Position numbers and translations under genes: made by a program | Assembly: GCA_965263155.1 (NCBI GenBank) | Contig: OZ253586.1 | Location: 3,286,001 to 3,350,000, forward strand | Direction of reading: 5' to 3' | Origin: JAAXIE01 sp965263155 | GTDB lineage: Bacteria; Chloroflexota; Dehalococcoidia; Lucifugimonadales; JAAXIE01 | Length of the DNA: 64,000 bases | Part shown: positions 50,061 through 58,591 of the stretch, in pieces | How positions within the stretch are numbered: position 1 is the first letter of the stretch | Layout of the letters: each line of letters begins with the position of its first letter | Notes under the pieces: generated by a model | Databases searched by the model: none | Told to the model about the DNA's origin: nothing | Seen by the model: only the letters and a program-made list of their open reading frames with translations

Positions 50061-51929
50061 ATGCTGGATATATTCAAGCGTAGGCCGGTCTTTTTGGGGC
50101 TTCTGCTGATCTTGGTGGGGATTATCATCGCCTGCGGCGAGGAAGCCACAACGACCGCCGAGCCTGCCCCTGCCACGCCTCCTCCCGTTACTGCTGCTAC
50201 GCCCGCGACTGCCGCCACCACAGCCGCTGCACCTGCGCCCGCCGCACCCGCAACTCCGGCAGCGACAGCTGCCGCCGCACCCACGCCTGCCCCGGCACCG
50301 GCAGCGATTGTCGGCCCCAGCGGGTCACTCAACGTGGGCATGGCCGAGGTGGCTCCCGTGTCCCACGTCCTGCACCTGCAGACCTACAGCTCCTTCAAGT
50401 ACGATACCCTGATGACCCACGAGACCATGTTCCGGCGAGACAAGGACGCCAATCTACATCCCATGTTGGTGAAAGAGTGGGAAGTAGACCCTGCTGGTCT
50501 GGTCTGGACATTCCGCTTCGAGGAGGGCGTCCCTTGGCACACAACGTTTGGAGAATGGGGCGAGTTCAGTGCTGACGACTTTATCTTCAGCTTGGAAAAC
50601 GTGACCACCCAGGGATCACGACACGGCAACGCTGGCAGGGTGAGGCGAGACTTCTTCTGCGACGGTTGCTCTCTCACCAAGGTCGATGACTATACGGTGC
50701 GGCTGGAGCGTCCCACCGTTAGCGTCCAGATCACTTGGCACAGCTTCCGCAACGGAGGCAGTTCGGTGGGCATGATTAGCAAGAACCATGTGGAGACCGT
50801 TGGCGAAGACGAAGCCAACTTCCAATCTGTGGGCACCGGCTCCTGGCGGCTGGTGGAGGCCAAGACCGACGACTTCCGCAGAGTAGAGGCGGTCGACGAC
50901 CACTGGCGTAAGACTCCCGCGTTTAAGGAGATGACTTGGATTCAATTCGGCGAGGAGTCCACCCGGGTGGCTAACTTCATGACCGGTGATCTGGACACAG
51001 GCCAGTTCTCCCTCGAGTCCATTGCTGAAATAAAAGAGCAGGCCCCTGAGAAAGTGGAGTACATGGTCTTTCCCGGCCAGATACTCTGGCGCTTCAACCA
51101 AATGGGACATAACTACTACAATGACCACGAGTCGCATCAGGGCGACAGTCCGCCAGTGCCTCTCGGTGACCCTGCCTTCAATTGTGAGATTCCCTACATC
51201 TCCTGTAACCGTGACATTAATTCTGAAGAGTGGATTAACGCGCGGAAGGTGCGCCGTGCCCTGAACATTGCCATCGACCGACAGAAACTGGTCAACAACC
51301 TCGCCTTCGGTGAGGGTGAGCCATGGTATGTCAACTACTGGACCAAGGCGCAAATAGATAAGTGGGGTCTGGACGACTGGACGATTCCTTACGATGTGGA
51401 AATGGCCAAGCAACTGTTGGCTGAGGCCAATTATCCCGACGGCTTTGAACTGGACATGATAGTCACCGATCGGCCCCCAGGAAGTGACGTCGTGGGCCAA
51501 GCCGTGGCCACCATGTGGCAAGCGATTGGAGTCGATGTCAAGATTGAGAGGCTCCCCTACGTCGCCTATCGCCCAACCTTGGTTAACCGCACGGCCACCC
51601 AGTACCACTCGTACAACAACACACCCTCGACGCCCGAGCCGTTGAACTTCTACGGCGTGTTCCACTCCACGGCCAACGGGTTCAACTTCGGCACCCAGCA
51701 TCCTGACTTGGAAGCATTGCTGGACAAGGCTGCGAGCACTCCCGACGAATCGGAGCGGTTCGATCTGCAGATCGAAATAGCCAAGTGGCTTTTCGACCAG
51801 GAATTGGCGATTCCCCTCTTTGGCGAGAATATGGTTTGGCCCCTGTCGGCTAGGTTGGGCCACTGGGAGGTCGGAGCGGGCACCATTGACTGGCTGGGTA
51901 ATTGGGAGAACGCGCCGCATCGACAGTAG
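50061..51929 (+). CDS. ABC transporter family 5 substrate-binding lipoprotein, paralogue 1
   Basis: A 622-residue SBP_bac_5 (peptide/nickel/opine type) binding protein. The signal ends in lipobox IIAC (Cys25), then comes an Ala/Pro/Thr linker to about residue 85, then the ligand-binding domain: SLNVGMAEVAPVSHVLHLQT, WTFRFEEGVPWHT, FSADDFIFSLENV, KVRRALNIAIDRQKLVNNLA (family signature) and PDGFELDMIVTDRPPGSD. ATG 50061 follows GGGAGGTAGC. It should sit on the outer face of the membrane. The cognate permease and ATPase are not in the window. Confidence 0.93.
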   Translation: MLDIFKRRPVFLGLLLILVGIIIACGEEATTTAEPAPATPPPVTAATPATAATTAAAPAPAAPATPAATAAAAPTPAPAPAAIVGPSGSLNVGMAEVAPVSHVLHLQTYSSFKYDTLMTHETMFRRDKDANLHPMLVKEWEVDPAGLVWTFRFEEGVPWHTTFGEWGEFSADDFIFSLENVTTQGSRHGNAGRVRRDFFCDGCSLTKVDDYTVRLERPTVSVQITWHSFRNGGSSVGMISKNHVETVGEDEANFQSVGTGSWRLVEAKTDDFRRVEAVDDHWRKTPAFKEMTWIQFGEESTRVANFMTGDLDTGQFSLESIAEIKEQAPEKVEYMVFPGQILWRFNQMGHNYYNDHESHQGDSPPVPLGDPAFNCEIPYISCNRDINSEEWINARKVRRALNIAIDRQKLVNNLAFGEGEPWYVNYWTKAQIDKWGLDDWTIPYDVEMAKQLLAEANYPDGFELDMIVTDRPPGSDVVGQAVATMWQAIGVDVKIERLPYVAYRPTLVNRTATQYHSYNNTPSTPEPLNFYGVFHSTANGFNFGTQHPDLEALLDKAASTPDESERFDLQIEIAKWLFDQELAIPLFGENMVWPLSARLGHWEVGAGTIDWLGNWENAPHRQ

Positions 51930-51955
51930 GCGCAGCCCTCTGAGGTAAGCCCGAA

Positions 51956-51986
51956 AGAAGTCCCGGCCCAGTGGGCCGGGACTTCT
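51956..51986 (+). terminator. Hairpin terminator after paralogue 1
   Basis: AGAAGTCCCGGCCC pairs with GGGCCGGGACTTCT over 14 bp around AGT, followed by GCTAAAC. The same AAGTCCCGGC core ends the other three paralogues. Confidence 0.8.
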
Positions 51987-52000
51987 GCTAAACACAGCTA

Positions 52001-52030
52001 TTGACAGCGTGAAAACTACTGGGATACTTA
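52001..52030 (+). promoter_or_regulatory. Promoter of binding-protein gene 2
   Basis: TTGACA (52001-52006), 18-base spacer, TACTTA (52025-52030). It lies 15 bases after the terminator of the previous gene, so each paralogue is an independent transcription unit. Confidence 0.55.
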
Positions 52031-52118
52031 CCGCATTCTTATATAAGGTGCGCTTGATTGGGCGAGGTTTTAGCTCTAGCCCGATGGGGGCTGACTTAAA
52101 ACAGTTCTAGGAGGCGTG

Positions 52119-54005
52119 ATGCTAGGCATCTTCCATCGTAGGCTGCTCATTCTGTGCCTCGCACTCATCCTGACGGCAATCATCCTCGCCTGCGGCGAGG
52201 AGGCCACTTCTACGGCCGAGCCCGTCGCTACTCAGGCAGCTGTAGACGCCCCCGCGCAAGCTGCGACAACGGCCGCCGCGCCCACATCCGCTGCGCCAGC
52301 GCCTACGACGGCAGCCGTGGCACCCGCGACCGCTGCAACCCCCACAGCCGCACCTGCCGCCGTACCTGCTCCCACGCCGGAGGCCATGATGGAGCCCACC
52401 GGGTCGCTGAGCGTTGGCATGGCCGAGGTCGCCCCCGCCCAGCACATCCTTCATCTGCAGACTTACAGCGCACTGAAGTACGATGTCCTCCTGACCCACG
52501 AGCCCATGTTCCGCCGGGACAAGGACTCGAACCTCCACGGCATGCTGGTCAAGGAATGGGAAGTGGACCCCACCGGCTTGATACACACCTTCCATCTGCA
52601 GGAAGGCGCACCTTGGCATACTACCTATGGCGACTGGGGTGAGTTCACTGCCGACGACTTCATCTTCAGCTTGCACAACGTCAGCACAGAAGGGTCTAGG
52701 CACTCTAGGGCGGGCCGGGTTCGCAGGAACTTCACCTGTCCCGACTGCACCCTCACCAAGATCGATGATTACACCGTGCAGTTGGAACGTAAGACCATCA
52801 CCGTGCAGATCGCCTGGGACAGCTTCCGCAACGGTGGCGGCTCCGTGGCCATGATCAGCAAGAACCATGTCGAGACCAACGGTGAGGAGCAGGCAAACTT
52901 CGAGTCGGTGGGCACGGGCTCATGGCGCTTGGTCGAGTCCAAGACCGACGACTTCCGGCGTGTCGAGGCCGTCGAGGACCACTGGCGCAAGACTCCCGAG
53001 TTCGCCGAGATGACTTGGATACAGTTTGGTGAGGAGTCGACCCGGCTGGCCAACTTCCTTACCGGTGATCTAGATACGGGCCAATTCTCCTTGGACTCGA
53101 TTGACGAGATAAAGCAAGCGTCCCCCGACGGCGTAGACTACATGGTCTTCCCCGGCCAGATACTCTGGCGCTTCAACATGATGGGTCACAACTACTACAA
53201 CGACCATGAATCCCACCTGGGAGATAACCCGTCGGTGCCCCTTGGAGACCCGGCCTTGGTTTGCTCGCTGCCCTACATATCCTGTGACCGAGACCTCAAT
53301 TCCGAGGAATGGGCGAAAGCTCGGAAGGTGCGCCGTGCCCTGAACGTAGGCATCGACCGCCAGAAGCTGGTCAACAACCTCGCCTTCGGAGAGGGCGAGC
53401 CTTGGTACGTCGCATACTGGGACAAGGCCCAGATTCAGAAGTGGGGGCTGACCGACGTGACCATCCCCTACGATGTTGAGATGGCGAAGCAGTTGTTGAC
53501 CGAGGCCGGCTACCCCGACGGCTTCGAGATGAACATGATCGTAACCGACCGTCCACCGGGTAGCGATCCTGTGGGTCAGGCGGTGGCTACGATGTGGCAG
53601 GACATAGGTGTAGAGGCCCAGATCCAAAGATTGCCATACGTCGCCCACCGTCCTACTGTGGTCAACCGCACCGCTACGCAGTACCACTCCTACAACAATA
53701 CCCCTGCCAGCCCGGAACCGCTGAATAGTTACAGCGTGTTCCATTCAACCTCCAACGGGTTCAACTTCGGCGCCCAGCACCCGGTGATTGAGGCCATGAT
53801 GGACGAGGCTGCCCAAACCCCCGACGAAACGGAACGCTTCGCGTTGCAGGTCGAAATTGCTCGCTTCCTGCATGCTGAGGAACTGGCCATCCCCTTGTTC
53901 GGTGAAAACATGGTCTGGCCAATATCATCGAAGCTCGGACGCTGGGAGGTTGGCACCGGCAACATCGACTGGCTGGGCGACTGGGAGGACGCGCCACACA
54001 GATAA
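52119..54005 (+). CDS. ABC transporter family 5 substrate-binding lipoprotein, paralogue 2
   Basis: A 628-residue SBP_bac_5 lipoprotein. Lipobox ILAC follows a hydrophobic segment; an Ala/Thr/Pro linker reaches about residue 92. The domain shows RRDKDSNLHGMLVKEWEVDP, KVRRALNVGIDRQKLVNNLA and the same ending IDWLGDWEDAPHR as its relatives. It differs from paralogue 1 mainly in the linker and in ligand-pocket loops, which suggests a different or shifted ligand. ATG 52119 has AGGAGG 4 bases upstream; GTG 52116 is adjacent. Confidence 0.93.
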   Translation: MLGIFHRRLLILCLALILTAIILACGEEATSTAEPVATQAAVDAPAQAATTAAAPTSAAPAPTTAAVAPATAATPTAAPAAVPAPTPEAMMEPTGSLSVGMAEVAPAQHILHLQTYSALKYDVLLTHEPMFRRDKDSNLHGMLVKEWEVDPTGLIHTFHLQEGAPWHTTYGDWGEFTADDFIFSLHNVSTEGSRHSRAGRVRRNFTCPDCTLTKIDDYTVQLERKTITVQIAWDSFRNGGGSVAMISKNHVETNGEEQANFESVGTGSWRLVESKTDDFRRVEAVEDHWRKTPEFAEMTWIQFGEESTRLANFLTGDLDTGQFSLDSIDEIKQASPDGVDYMVFPGQILWRFNMMGHNYYNDHESHLGDNPSVPLGDPALVCSLPYISCDRDLNSEEWAKARKVRRALNVGIDRQKLVNNLAFGEGEPWYVAYWDKAQIQKWGLTDVTIPYDVEMAKQLLTEAGYPDGFEMNMIVTDRPPGSDPVGQAVATMWQDIGVEAQIQRLPYVAHRPTVVNRTATQYHSYNNTPASPEPLNSYSVFHSTSNGFNFGAQHPVIEAMMDEAAQTPDETERFALQVEIARFLHAEELAIPLFGENMVWPISSKLGRWEVGTGNIDWLGDWEDAPHR

Positions 54006-54035
54006 TAGCCCCAGCACAACACAGGTAAGCACAAT

Positions 54036-54065
54036 AGAAGTCCCGGCTCACGAGCCGGGACTTCT
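54036..54065 (+). terminator. Hairpin terminator after paralogue 2
   Basis: AGAAGTCCCGGCTC pairs with GAGCCGGGACTTCT, with a T-rich tail (GTTTG). The bases around it match those after paralogue 3 closely, including CATTCCAGTCGCATTACTAG further on. Confidence 0.8.
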
Positions 54066-54291
54066 GTTTGCCACTCAGCATTCCAGTCGCATTACTAGTA
54101 TTACAAACGACGGTTAGTATGATAGGCTAATCGGCTTGTTGTCGCTGATGGATACCCAAAGCCGCAGCGAACAGGCAAGACGTTCCCATGCGAAGGGCTG
54201 TGCCGCCCTCCGCGCATCCCAAACATCCCGCCTTGCAACGGCGTTGAATTACTAGTCTAGTAAGACCAACATAACGGCAACGGCATTACGA

Positions 54292-56022
54292 ATGGCGCAG
54301 GTAAACGAAAACCTCCTCTATCAACCGGATGAGCGGCCAAACCATCCGGCGTCTCTGCTCCACGGATTCCAGAATGTCATGACCCGTATGGCGGCAATGG
54401 CTGCCACGACGTCGATCATCGCTGTGGCGGGCGGACAATCCCAAGGTTATCTGTCCTGGATTCTCTTTTCGGCCCTCGCGGTTTGCGGAATAGGCTCGAT
54501 ACTGCAAACCTTTCGATTTTGGAGATTCGGGTCGGGATATTCCCTTAGCGTAGTTTCTGCATCCGCCTTCATCGCCATCTGTATCTCGGCGCTGATAGCC
54601 GGCGGGCCGGCTTTGCTGTCGAGCCTTATCGTAGCTTCAGCGTTGATACAGTTTGTGTTCATCTCGCGGCTCTCTTGGCTGCGGCGTGTCATCAGCCCGT
54701 TGGTCGCCGGAACAGTCCTCATGTTGCTGGCCTCGACGATAATAACCGTCGTACTCAGCAGGCTTTCTGATTTGCCCGAAGGCGCTTCCGCGGTGGCGGC
54801 GCCCATCCTAGCAGGAACGACCCTGACCATCCTGATGGCGCTCAGGCTATTCGCGTCGCCCAAGTGGCAGCAATGGGCGCCGGTCGTCGCGATCGTAGTC
54901 GGTTGCGCAATAGCGGCCCCGTTCGGGGCATACGACTGGCAGTTCGTTGTGGCGGCCACCTGGATTGGTTTTCCCAGTTATCCTTGGCCGGGATTCGACC
55001 TGAGCTTTGGCGCGACCTTCTGGGGGCTTTTGCCGGGATTCGTAATAGTGAACATGGCGACCACCATCAATTCGATCAGCGATACCGTTGTAATTCAGCA
55101 GGTGGCTTGGCGCAGGCCCCGGGCCACTGACTTCCGCGTAGTTCAAGGGGCCCACTACCTGATGGTATTGACCAATCTTCTGGCCGCCGCTCTGGGCACG
55201 CTTCCCAATATGATAGGGGCGGCCAATTCCGCGCGGGTCATGCTCACCGGTGTTGCTGCGCGCCGCATGGGGATCTATGGAGGTCTGATTCTGATAGCGG
55301 TAGCGTTCTCTCCAAAGCTGATAGCGCTGGTTGTCGCCACTCCACGCCCTGTCTTGGTGGCGTACATGATCTTTATGCTGTCGCTCCTTTTTGTGCAGGG
55401 TATGAGGACCGTTTTCATGGACGGAGTAGACGGGCGAAAAGCCGCGGTGATAGGAGTGTCTCTCTGGATAGGCATAGGTTTTCAGAACCAGGTGATTCTG
55501 CCCGATCTGTTGACCGGAACTCTGGGGACTTTGCTCAGCAACGGGATGACAACCGGCTCCATCTGCGTAATTTTGCTCACTCTGCTGATGGAGTTCACTT
55601 CCCGGCGTCGCAGGCGGTTGAATGTCGCGATGAACCTTTCGTCGTTACCCAGAATTGACTCCTTCCTCCAGGGATTCGCTACAAGCGCTGGCTGGAATGA
55701 GACATCAATAAACCGGCTCAGGTCAGCCGGGGAGGAAACTCTGTCGAGCTTGCTGTCGCAGGATGAGGAGCCGGAAGAAGATGCCCGGAAGCGCCTCATT
55801 GTCGCTGTCCGTCGTGCTGATGTTGACATTGAGATGGAGTTTGTAGTGACTACCGAGAGCGCGAATCTGGAGGACAAGCTGGCGTATTTGAACGAACAGC
55901 CTGAGATACAGGACGAGCTCGAGATCTCCTTCCGCCTCTTGCGTCATTACGCTTCTTCGGTCCAGCACCATAAATACCACGACATAGATATTATTACGGT
56001 GCAGGTCGCCCCTTCGTCATAG
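54292..56022 (+). CDS. NCS2/xanthine-uracil permease-like transporter with C-terminal GHKL-like domain
   Basis: A 576-residue protein. Residues about 20-445 form a polytopic transporter of the nucleobase-cation symporter 2 / sulfate permease superfamily: FQNVMTRMAAMAATTSIIAV at the start, a long Gly-rich middle, and GTLPNMIGAANSARVMLTGV, the NCS2 core loop. After a basic stretch (TSRRRRRLNV), residues about 450-576 look like a HATPase_c_2 / anti-sigma (RsbW-type) fold: INRLRSAGEETLSSLL as the N-box helix, RKRLIVAVRRADVDIEMEFV, and RLLRHYASSVQHHKYHDIDI as the end. The Asn of the N-box is not kept, so ATP binding is doubtful. ATG 54292 has no clear ribosome site. Confidence 0.82.
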   Translation: MAQVNENLLYQPDERPNHPASLLHGFQNVMTRMAAMAATTSIIAVAGGQSQGYLSWILFSALAVCGIGSILQTFRFWRFGSGYSLSVVSASAFIAICISALIAGGPALLSSLIVASALIQFVFISRLSWLRRVISPLVAGTVLMLLASTIITVVLSRLSDLPEGASAVAAPILAGTTLTILMALRLFASPKWQQWAPVVAIVVGCAIAAPFGAYDWQFVVAATWIGFPSYPWPGFDLSFGATFWGLLPGFVIVNMATTINSISDTVVIQQVAWRRPRATDFRVVQGAHYLMVLTNLLAAALGTLPNMIGAANSARVMLTGVAARRMGIYGGLILIAVAFSPKLIALVVATPRPVLVAYMIFMLSLLFVQGMRTVFMDGVDGRKAAVIGVSLWIGIGFQNQVILPDLLTGTLGTLLSNGMTTGSICVILLTLLMEFTSRRRRRLNVAMNLSSLPRIDSFLQGFATSAGWNETSINRLRSAGEETLSSLLSQDEEPEEDARKRLIVAVRRADVDIEMEFVVTTESANLEDKLAYLNEQPEIQDELEISFRLLRHYASSVQHHKYHDIDIITVQVAPSS

Positions 56023-56492
56023 TGCCGCAAGGGTGGCCATCCGTCCTGCCCGGTTTAATTCGCTGGTTCGCTGAGACCGGGCATACTCCCAATTCCAATA
56101 GGGAAAATGCGAGCGACGGTCCTCGTTGGAGACTGAGTCGGTTGATCCACCCTTTGTGCGGTTCCGGGAACCGTCGTTGTAATGCTAGTAGGCTGCTGAA
56201 AAAATGAAGGAGGAGGCCATGTGGCACACATGGGGAAAAGTCAACGATATACGTAACTACCACGATCAATATCGCTATTCACATTTATCGGTTAGCAATA
56301 GGCGTCGTTTCTCGTCGCTCAGTTTTCGGCCGGCGGTCCGCCGGATCGCTTTCCCGCAGCCTGCCAGTTCGTATTGACAGTGTCCGCCGATTGGGGCTAA
56401 CTTATGGTGTACTTGAATGTGGCCGACTATTGGGCTGTCATTCGCCGCCATCGGCCAACCGGAGTTAACTAGAACAGTTCAAGGAGGTATTG
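56023..56492. other. Intergenic region before paralogue 3
   Basis: About 470 bases. It holds the promoter at 56374-56403 and a leader shared with paralogue 4. The first 340 bases hold nothing recognisable and belong to the segment that is absent between paralogues 3 and 4. Confidence 0.5.
56374..56403 (+). promoter_or_regulatory. Promoter of binding-protein gene 3
   Basis: TTGACA (56374-56379), 18-base spacer, TAACTT (56398-56403). From here to the start codon the leader is almost identical to that of paralogue 4. It includes GGCCGA / TCGGCC inverted arms near 56421-56457 and the sequence CCGGAGTTAACTAGAACAGT. Confidence 0.6.
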
Positions 56493-58367
56493 GTGCTAGC
56501 AATACTTAATCGTAGACTGGTCTTCTTGGGGTTTTTGCTCATATTGGCAGCGATCATCGTCGCGTGCGGTGAGGAAGCGACCCCTACGGCCGAGCCCGGC
56601 CCCACCGAGGCCGCGTCGGCACCGACAGAGGCTTCCGCTCCTACTTCCGCGGCTACCGTGGCAGCTGCGGCCACAACTGCTGCGGCCTCCGGGGCCACGC
56701 CGGCAGCGACGCCCGCCCCTGCCGCTGTGCCAACCCCGGCGATGATGGAGGGACCGAGTGGGCACATCAAGGTGGGTATGGCTGAGGTGGCACCCATACA
56801 GCATGTGCTGCACCTTCAGACCTACAGCGCGTTGAAGTACGACACCCTGCTGACCCACGAGCCCATGTTCCAGAGGGACAAGGACGACAACCTCCACGGC
56901 CTGCTGGTAAAGGAATGGACGGTGGACCCCAATGGCCTAGTTCACACCTTCAAACTGCAGGAAGGAGTATCTTGGCACAGCACCCGGTTTGGCGACTGGG
57001 GCGAGTTCAGCGCGGATGACTTCCTGTACAGCTTGCACAACGTGAGCACCGAAGGATCCCGCCATCCTAGGGCGGGCCGTATACGCAAGAACTTCACCTG
57101 CCCTGACTGCACACTGACCAAGATTGATGACTACACGGTGCAGTTGGTACGCCCGACCCTGAGCGTAGAGATCACTTGGGACAGCTTCCGCAACGGTGGC
57201 GGCTCCGTGGCCATGATCAGCAAGAAGCACGTGGAGACCGTCGGTGAAGAGGAGGCCAACTTCCAGTCCGTGGGCACCGGCTCATGGGAGCTGATGGAGG
57301 CCAAGACCGACGACTTCCGGCGTGTGGAGGCCGTGGAAGACCACTGGCGCAAGACCCCGGCTTTTGCCGAAATGACTTGGATACAGTTCGGCGAGGAATC
57401 GACACGGCTGGCCAACTTCCTCACCGGCGAGTTGGACACCGGGCAGTTCGCTTTAGACTCCATCGAGGAGATTAAGCGGACACCGCCCGATGGCGTGGAC
57501 TACATGGTCTTCCTTGGCCAGATACTCTGGCGCTTTAACATGATGGGGCACAACTACTACAACGACCACGAGGCCCATCTGGGCGACAAGCCGCAGGTGC
57601 CTCTAGGTAAGGACCCTCTTAAGTGCGACCTGCCATACATTTCCTGCGACCGTGACCTCAATTCCCAAGAGTGGGACGATGCCCGCAAGGTCCGCCGCGC
57701 CCTGAATATTGCCATCGACCGCCAGAAACTGGTGAATAACCTAGCCTTTGGCGAAGGCGAGCCTTGGTATGTGAACTACTGGGACAAGGCCCAGATACAG
57801 AAGTGGGGCCTGACGGATATCACCATCCCCTACGACATCGAAGAGGCCAAGAGGCTCCTGACAGAAGCAGGATACCCCGACGGCTTCGAAATGGACATGG
57901 TGGTCACCGACCGTCCGCCCGGAAGCAACACCGTGGGACAAGCGGTCTTGACCATGTGGCAGGATATCGGCGTTTCGGCGACCATATCTCAGCTGCCCTA
58001 CGTAGCCTACAGGCCCACGTTGGTCAACCGCACGGCGGCCCAATACCACTCTTACAACAACACGCCCTCCAGCCCTGAGCCGCTGAACTACTACAGCGTG
58101 TTCCACTCTACGGCTAACGGCTTCAACTTCGGCGCGCAGCACCCCGTCCTGGAGGAAATAATCAACAGGGCCGCAGCGACTGCCGACGAGGCGGAGCGGT
58201 TTGCAATAGAAGAGGAAATCGCCCGCTGGCTTCACGCCCAAGAGCTGGCCATCCCCCTGTTCGGCGAGAACATGGTCTGGCCCCTTTCGAATAAGCTCGG
58301 CCGCTGGGAAGTTGGCACCGGCAACATCGACTGGCTGGGCGACTGGGAGCACGCGCCACACAGATAA
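56493..58367 (+). CDS. ABC transporter family 5 substrate-binding lipoprotein, paralogue 3
   Basis: A 624-residue SBP_bac_5 lipoprotein beginning MLAILNRRLVFLGFLLILAA, with lipobox IVAC, an Ala/Thr/Pro linker to about 85 and then the binding domain (FADDFLYSL-type ADDFLYSLHNVSTEGSRHPR, KVRRALNIAIDRQKLVNNLA). A pair of Cys in NFTCPDC is conserved in paralogues 2 and 3 and as LCDTC in 4, a likely disulfide. GTG 56493 follows GGAGG by 5 bases; TTG 56490 precedes it. It is most similar to paralogue 4. Confidence 0.93.
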   Translation: MLAILNRRLVFLGFLLILAAIIVACGEEATPTAEPGPTEAASAPTEASAPTSAATVAAAATTAAASGATPAATPAPAAVPTPAMMEGPSGHIKVGMAEVAPIQHVLHLQTYSALKYDTLLTHEPMFQRDKDDNLHGLLVKEWTVDPNGLVHTFKLQEGVSWHSTRFGDWGEFSADDFLYSLHNVSTEGSRHPRAGRIRKNFTCPDCTLTKIDDYTVQLVRPTLSVEITWDSFRNGGGSVAMISKKHVETVGEEEANFQSVGTGSWELMEAKTDDFRRVEAVEDHWRKTPAFAEMTWIQFGEESTRLANFLTGELDTGQFALDSIEEIKRTPPDGVDYMVFLGQILWRFNMMGHNYYNDHEAHLGDKPQVPLGKDPLKCDLPYISCDRDLNSQEWDDARKVRRALNIAIDRQKLVNNLAFGEGEPWYVNYWDKAQIQKWGLTDITIPYDIEEAKRLLTEAGYPDGFEMDMVVTDRPPGSNTVGQAVLTMWQDIGVSATISQLPYVAYRPTLVNRTAAQYHSYNNTPSSPEPLNYYSVFHSTANGFNFGAQHPVLEEIINRAAATADEAERFAIEEEIARWLHAQELAIPLFGENMVWPLSNKLGRWEVGTGNIDWLGDWEHAPHR

Positions 58368-58391
58368 TAGCCCCGAGCACAACACAGGTAA

Positions 58392-58435
58392 GCACAACAG
58401 AAGTCCCGGCTCATGAGCCGGGACTTCTGTTGTGC
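58392..58435 (+). terminator. Terminator after paralogue 3, a 44-base perfect palindrome
   Basis: GCACAACAGAAGTCCCGGCT plus CA is followed at once by its exact reverse complement, giving a 22-bp perfect stem with no spare loop base. The core is the same as in the other three terminators; here both flanks also pair. Confidence 0.8.
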
Positions 58436-58472
58436 CAGCCACTCACCATTCCAGTCGCATTACTAGCTCGTA

Positions 58473-58502
58473 TTGACAGTGGCCGCTCAATGGGGCTAAC
58501 TT
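58473..58502 (+). promoter_or_regulatory. Promoter of binding-protein gene 4
   Basis: TTGACA (58473-58478), 18-base spacer, TAACTT (58497-58502). The leader has GGCCGAT (58520-58526) and ATCGGCC (58549-58555), a 7-bp inverted repeat that could fold in the RNA or bind a regulator. Confidence 0.6.
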
Positions 58503-58591
58503 ACCCTGTCCCTGAACATGGCCGATTATCGGGCTGTCATTCGCCGCCATCGGCCAACCGGAGTTAACTAGAACAGTTCAAGGAGGTATTG

